From: Plenodomus lindquistii
Taxonomy: Eukaryota > Ascomycota > Dothideomycetes > Pleosporales > Leptosphaeriaceae
Assembly: GCA_025504975.1 (NCBI GenBank)
Contig: JANUWI010000007.1
Coordinates: 930,001 to 994,000, forward strand
DNA: 64,000 nucleotides
Reading direction: 5' to 3'
The position numbers and the translations under genes were made by a program. Shown piece after piece: positions 58,701 to 64,000 of the stretch (the stretch's first letter is position 1; the number at the start of each line of letters is the position of its first letter). The notes below the pieces were generated by a model. It saw nothing but the letters and a program-made list of their open reading frames with translations. It was not told the DNA's origin and made no database searches.

Positions 58701-61700
58701 ATGCCTCCCGTCCTGAATCCCTTCTTACGGGCCTTCTTCCGTAGCGCACTCCCCAGCCAGTGCCAGCCAGTCCAGCACCACGTCCTGCTCGTCCCCACCA
58801 CCGAAGTCCTCCTCTCCGCGCGCGACAAGGAGTCGGGCGCCTCGTACATCGACCTCAGCGGCTCCGAGGACTTCCTTGCCAGCCATGTCCTGCGCGTCCC
58901 GGGCGGCGTGGGTCCCAACAACCAGATCAAGGATGCCGGCAGCTTCAGGGAGTCGCGCGGAAAGGCGAAGCAGTTTACAACCGCCAATGGGCGCACCGTC
59001 ATCGTCAAGGATGCGTTTATCTACAGCAACAAGGGTGCGCAGGCGCATGAGGCCGGAATGAACCACAAGGACATCTGGCGCTGACAGAAAGCAGGATTCA
59101 AGACGCTGAACCAGGCCCAGCTGCTCAGCGACACCATCTTCTACCCCGACTCGTTCGATGCGCAGCCATGGCTCGTCTACTTCATATCGCGTCCGCTGAT
59201 CGGCACCTACGAGGCGACGCCCATCATCCCCGCCACCATCGCGCCCAGGACGAATGCGGTCGCCATACAATCTGCGCCGGGTGGTCTCTCGGCCGGCGCA
59301 AGCTCGTCCATGCCGCGAAAGAAGGAGGTCAAGTCGTTCAGCGACCTGCTCAATCATTTCCCCATGATTGCGCGCCAGATGCAGCCTGGGCTGGAGAGAC
59401 TGTTCAAGGAGTTTGGAAGTGAGTTGGAGAAGCCGCTACCTGCGACGCCGTCGCAAAGCTCACGACGCTCGTCTATGAGCTCGCGGAGACGAGGCTCCGT
59501 GTCATCGGCTGAGACGGTGCCCTTCTCAATGCACAGCAGCATGTCTCAGGGTCCAAATGGCTTCATATCGACCCTGGAAATCAGCGACGAGGAGGACCAG
59601 ATGCGGAGATCGCTTGAGACGGCCGTCACCGCGGCAATCGACCTCTTCCAGATGGTGGACAAGCAGCAGCTGTCACTACTGGGTGCGACGACCGACTTGA
59701 CGGGCCCCATCGTGGAGCGCATGATCGAACGCTACATCGCGGAACAAGTACACCACACAGTTCTTTTCCCACGAGTGCGCGAAGCACGACGACTCGAGGA
59801 CGCCGATCTGGAGCGGAGAACACGACAAATGACCGATATTGACATATCGCAAGTGGGCATCGATATTGGAAATGGGCGCAAAGGCAAACAAGAACTCGCG
59901 ATACGGCTTTCAAAAGCCGTGGATATGTTCAAGAGAATGGGCGTTGCTGGAAGTCCGCAGGAGATGCTGGAGATATTGCTTGGAGTTCAGAAACACATCA
60001 CGCAGCCGGACTCGACGTCAACGCCGCCTAGTACTGACCCTGCGGTTCTCACCAACGGAGAGCGAATTTCGGAGAAACATGATCATCTTCTCACTATCAA
60101 CGCTGATACTCTGGTATCGCTGTTGCTTATCGTGGTGATCCGGGCTCCGGTCAAGCACCTACAAGCTCGCTTATCGTACATGCGACATTTTATTTTCATC
60201 GACGATGTTGAGAGTGGTGAGATGGGTTATGCGCTGAGCACATTCGAAGCCGTCCTGTCGTATCTGTCACAAGACTCTGCAGGCTTGCGAAGGGCAAGTC
60301 GACGGAATAGAACATTGTGGCAAGCGACCAAGTCAGGAGACCTAGCAACGATGCAGGGAGTGCTCGAGCCCGACAGATCTTTCCACCACAACATGTCCGA
60401 TTCGGAGGACAGTGAACCGCCCGAGAGGTATCACCCTGTTAGATTCGCCGCAAGTCTTTCGGATCTTCGCTCGCTGAACGGGACGACTGTGAATGGCGAA
60501 CATGAGCCGAGACGGAGACACCGAAGTCCATCACATGATAAGAGTAAGAACGAGGATGGTCCGTTGGCACACATCTTCCCATTTCAAAGGGCACAGACTC
60601 CGCCTTTACCCGGCAGGCCAAAGATGAAGAAGAGGGTGTCGATGGATACTCGCAGCATGTCTAGTGGCTCAGCGCGGTCCTTCCGATCTCGCACGACACT
60701 TGACTCAAGAAGCAGTGGCATTGAAGGAGATACGTCCATCGAGAAACTCACTATGACGCAAGGAACGGAAGGCGACTCGGTGTTGATGATGGCCATTGAA
60801 GCAAAGCAAGACAAAGCTTTACAGTATCTGCTGAGCCTCACGGAATATTACTCCGCTTCTTTTGTCATGGAGGATGCGAACAATGACGGTGCGACGCTTC
60901 TAAGTATCGCTGTGCAATTGGCACATACGAAATCAACAAATACGATTCTGAACTATATTCTGGACAACAGTCCAAGTCCAGAGTCACTACGGCAGTATCT
61001 GGCGAAGCAAGACTCAAAGGGCAGATGCGTGGCGCATTACATGTTCAACCAGCCTCGATTGATAGATCGTATTGGTCATCTTCTGCCATGGCGGCTGAAG
61101 GATAAAAATGGACAGACACCACTATTTGCGTTGTGTAGGTCTTATGATCACCACGAGTACCATGATATGGTGGACAAGGCGCTGAGTGCTGCAACACATG
61201 CGCAAGAAGATGGACTACCTTTGCATTTAGACGAGCATGTCGACAACAAAGGCAATAGTCTACTACATATCATCACCGATCCTCATCTTGCGAACAAGCT
61301 GCTATACCGTTGCGATTCGGACGCCAATGCGACAAATGACAGGCAGTTTACGCCTCTCATGGTCGCTAGCAAATATGGACGCACCGACATGGTCAGAGTA
61401 CTATTCCAGGATCCAAGGGTCGACTTGTCGTTTAGAGACGCGCGGGGTCTTACTGCTGTGGAGCTCGCGAAGGACGATGATGTCCGCAATCGGATCGACG
61501 ACCTGGTGCTACTTTCCAACGAAGCTGGACCTGATGGCCGAACGACAACAGTAGTACGCTCCTTCTTCGTTGAAGATGGTACTGTGCGACTGGTCCTGAA
61601 ATCAGGAGCACCGAACGGCAACGGCACGATCACCGTCACTACATGCCGCCGCTCATCCCAAGACTTTGAGAACCTCGCGAAATGGCTCGCTCAAGAACAT

Positions 61701-62948
61701 CCCGCATCTTGGCTCCCCGTCATCAACAACCTCGCCTCCCCGTACCTTGTTCCCTCCCGCCCATCCCGCTCGATACTCCGAGACATGCAACTCCGGCTCG
61801 ACGGTTTCCTCAAGATCCTCCTCCGCCACCCCACCTTTTCCACGCACGAAATGGTATGGGAATTTTTCCTCGTCCCCGACATCGACTCCTCCATGCTGGC
61901 CGAGCGGTCCGCCCGCAAAGCCGAACTGCGCGTCGAGCGTCTCCGCGAGGAATACGCACCCATCTACGACGTACGCGAAGTCGAACTCTTTGTCCAACAC
62001 ATGCGCGAAAACATCCGCTCTCTCCACCACGCCTCGAAATCCGTACTCCGACGCACCAACAAACTCCGCTCCGCATCCTCCGACCTCTTCGACGCCGCAA
62101 AAATCAGCAACACGGCCCTCCACACCCTAACATTCCTACCACCCACCCACCTCAAAGCGCTAGACCGCTACACCAAAACCCTCACCCAAAGCGAAGCAAA
62201 CCCCATCGCAGGTTTCTACTACAACATGCACGCCATCTCCAGCACCATCACCGCAATCCTGACATCGCTCACCCGCCCCTCGACCCTCATATCCTCCATG
62301 TCAAGCACCCAAAAGTCAATCGACAGACACAATCTCAGCGTGCGCCGGTCAGACCGCTGGCCCCTTGGTCTCCTCGACGATGCGCGGTCCCGCGTCCAAC
62401 GCGATGCGCAGGATAAAATGGAGAAGAGTAGACAAGAGCTTGAGGATTTGGGCAGGGAGCTCAGGTATAGTCAGCAGGTTGTTGCGAGTGAGGCGGCGGG
62501 GTGGCAGGAGGGGAGGGTGGAGATGGGGAGGAGGGCTGTGAGGGAGTTGGCGAGAAGGATGGTGGTTGTTGAGAAGGCGAGGTTGGAGGGGATGAGGAGG
62601 GCGGTTAGGGGGTTAGGCGTGCGTGAGAAGGGTGAGGGGGGGAGGAAGAGGGGGAGTTCGAGGGGATTGCGTGCTGAGGAGGTGGATGGGAATGGACCGC
62701 CTGAGGCTGAGAGTCTGAATGGTGATGCGGAGGTTTTGGACCCTCGGGCTGAGCCTAAGATGGGGCACACGAATGGTGTTGCAGCTGAGGTCGAGCCAGC
62801 GGTAGCGCCGGAGGAAGAAGAGGAAGAAAACCTCACACTCCTCATGCACGACGAGGCTCTGCCCTCGCAGCCACAGCCTTTTGATGAAACACCACCATCA
62901 CCGTCATCACCGCCATCGACGCCGCAGCAACAGCAACAAGTAGACTAG
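58701..62948 (+). CDS. VPS9-domain, ankyrin-repeat and PX-like protein (probable Rab5-type GEF)
   Basis: Likely activates Rab5/Vps21-type GTPases on endosomes. Exons 58701-59034 and 59095-62948 with a 60-nt intron (donor GTGCGC, acceptor AGCAG) give 1,395 aa; the exon-1 text SNKG-FKTLNQAQLLS continues naturally across the join. The VPS9 domain ends at about residues 447-505 (NADTLVSLLLIVVIRAPVKH, GYALSTFEAVLSYLS). Ankyrin repeats span about 700-915 (DGATLLSIAVQ, NGQTPLFALC, GNSLLHIITD, FTPLMVASKYGRTDMVRVLF, GLTAVELAKD). A PX-like lipid-binding region follows (about 945-1040: RRSSQDFENLAKWLAQEHP ... MVWEFFLV), then a helical coiled region to about 1290 and a low-complexity acidic tail ending in PQQQQQVD. 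It joins VPS11 as a second endolysosomal gene in this window. Confidence 0.85.
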
Positions 62949-63497
62949 CTTTTTCCCTTCCGCCCCCTTTTGGATAGATACCAATACACATTTATCTTTG
63001 CGTTGTTAAGAACAACAAACCTTCCTTTCTTTCCTTGCACTCTAATCCAATGACTTTTTCAGGGAGGAAAAGATGTAAAAATTTCCAGAAAATCACGCAA
63101 ACCTTGGCACATTTTTATTCTCATGTGTAGATCTGCCAGGAGGGTATGGGGGAGATGGTAGGGTGGGGAAGGGGGGTATGGTGTATATATATCCCCGCTA
63201 GTTCAAAATGCCGGTGTGATTAGTATTCCATGTTCTGTCTATATTTTCAAGTAGTATGGGTCTTTGTTTGGCGTGCTATAAGACAGTGGCTTGCTTTGTA
63301 AAGGGATGGAAGCGGGTATTTCTTATTGTGCTGCCCAAGTCAATACATCCCGTCGTATCGTTTCAGCCCGGCTTCGAATTTCTCCACCATACAGTGAGTG
63401 AGTGATGTTCAGTCACGAACACCACACCAAGGACGTTGATGAACACGCGTGGTGTCCACAATGTATTCGAGCTCAAGGCACATGCTCGATACCATAG

Positions 63498-63532
<35 letters not shown>

Positions 63533-64000
63533 ACGTCGAAACTACAGTCCACGACAAGCACCCACCACGATTATACAAAAACGAACCACACAACTCACCT
63601 CGCCCCCTGCTCTTGATCCAAGCCCTACATGCACACTGATATATCCTTCCGCTCCATCCCACGCTACAACACCAAACCTCTCCTCCGATCCCACGCGCAC
63701 GTCTCGACATTCACGCCACTCCACTTCCCTTCACGACACACAAGCGACACCCCCACCACGCACAAACCACACGCGAGTTTCTCTACCCGTGACAAACTGT
63801 GCATCAGCATCGCTTCGAACATGGCTTACAGCATGTGTGGGTCGCGGCGCGTAGTAATGCACCAATAGCGATAGCTCGATAGCGTGCACTTTTCTTTCCA
63901 GAAGGCCCGGGAGACTGGGGATCGGTGGTGGATATGCACGTGCATGCACATGCACGCAGGGAGTGTAAGCATACATGAGTTTTCATGCAGTCAGATTGGA
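62949..64000. other. Intergenic region at the right edge
   Basis: No gene is supported in the last 1 kb. It contains the 3' region of the VPS9-domain gene and a (CA)16 microsatellite at 63499-63530. The sequence after 63,540 is C-rich, like a leader, but no coding start could be linked to it before the window ends. Confidence 0.5.
63499..63530 (+). repeat. (CA)16 microsatellite
   Basis: Sixteen perfect CA units, the longest dinucleotide repeat in the window, in non-coding sequence. Confidence 0.95.

Overview
The window looks like a euchromatic piece of a filamentous ascomycete genome, most probably a dothideomycete of the order Pleosporales. Genes carry short GT-AG introns (mostly 50-80 nt), are packed on both strands with short intergenic gaps, and include fungal-specific families: a Zn2Cys6 regulator, a secreted GH35 beta-galactosidase, a secreted berberine-bridge-type oxidase, a DHA1 transporter, Sas10/Utp3, Tsc10 and F-box proteins. 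The order is an inference from gene style. No search was run.

Layout. Positions 1-8,624 hold the 3'-truncated start of an aldehyde dehydrogenase (-), a long unexplained open frame, an Aly/REF (Yra1-type) mRNA-export adaptor (-), and divergently from it VPS11/PEP5 (+). Positions 8,625-26,147 are gene-poor. They contain a small four-exon gene (9,035-9,595) that I reconstructed from splice sites, and two paralogous C2H2 zinc-finger genes (11,478-12,749 and 18,897-20,539, both -) separated by about 6 kb. Positions 26,148-29,082 hold mitochondrial ribosomal protein uL23m (-) and a five-exon F-box protein (-). Positions 31,533-42,749 are a same-strand run of a Zn2Cys6 transcription factor, a GH35 beta-galactosidase and an MFS transporter. 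Positions 44,874-52,313 hold a luciferase-like-domain (DUF5519) protein, EMC5, an FAD monooxygenase, Sas10/Utp3 and, divergently, Tsc10. An F-box/LRR-like pseudogene (52,564-54,438), a BBE-type oxidase (56,113-58,099) and a large VPS9-ankyrin-PX protein (58,701-62,948) close the window.

Function. Most genes are housekeeping: endolysosomal tethering (VPS11), Rab5-type GEF (VPS9 protein), ER insertase (EMC5), sphingolipid synthesis (Tsc10), ribosome biogenesis (Sas10), mitochondrial translation (uL23m) and mRNA export (Aly/REF). The accessory part is the regulator-galactosidase-transporter run, the two secreted or FAD-dependent oxidoreductase genes, and the zinc-finger pair in the gene-poor block. 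There is no polyketide synthase or NRPS and no sign of a biosynthetic cluster. No CRISPR, rRNA or clear tRNA was seen.

The observations most worth a second look are the unlisted four-exon gene, the C2H2 paralogs with a shared intron position and an enlarged first finger, the Aly/REF gene with a 30-nt exon next to a 643-nt intron, the F-box pseudogene whose five in-frame stops each lie one C-to-T change from a sense codon, and a diverged dispersed repeat present at 1.7 kb and 40.2 kb.
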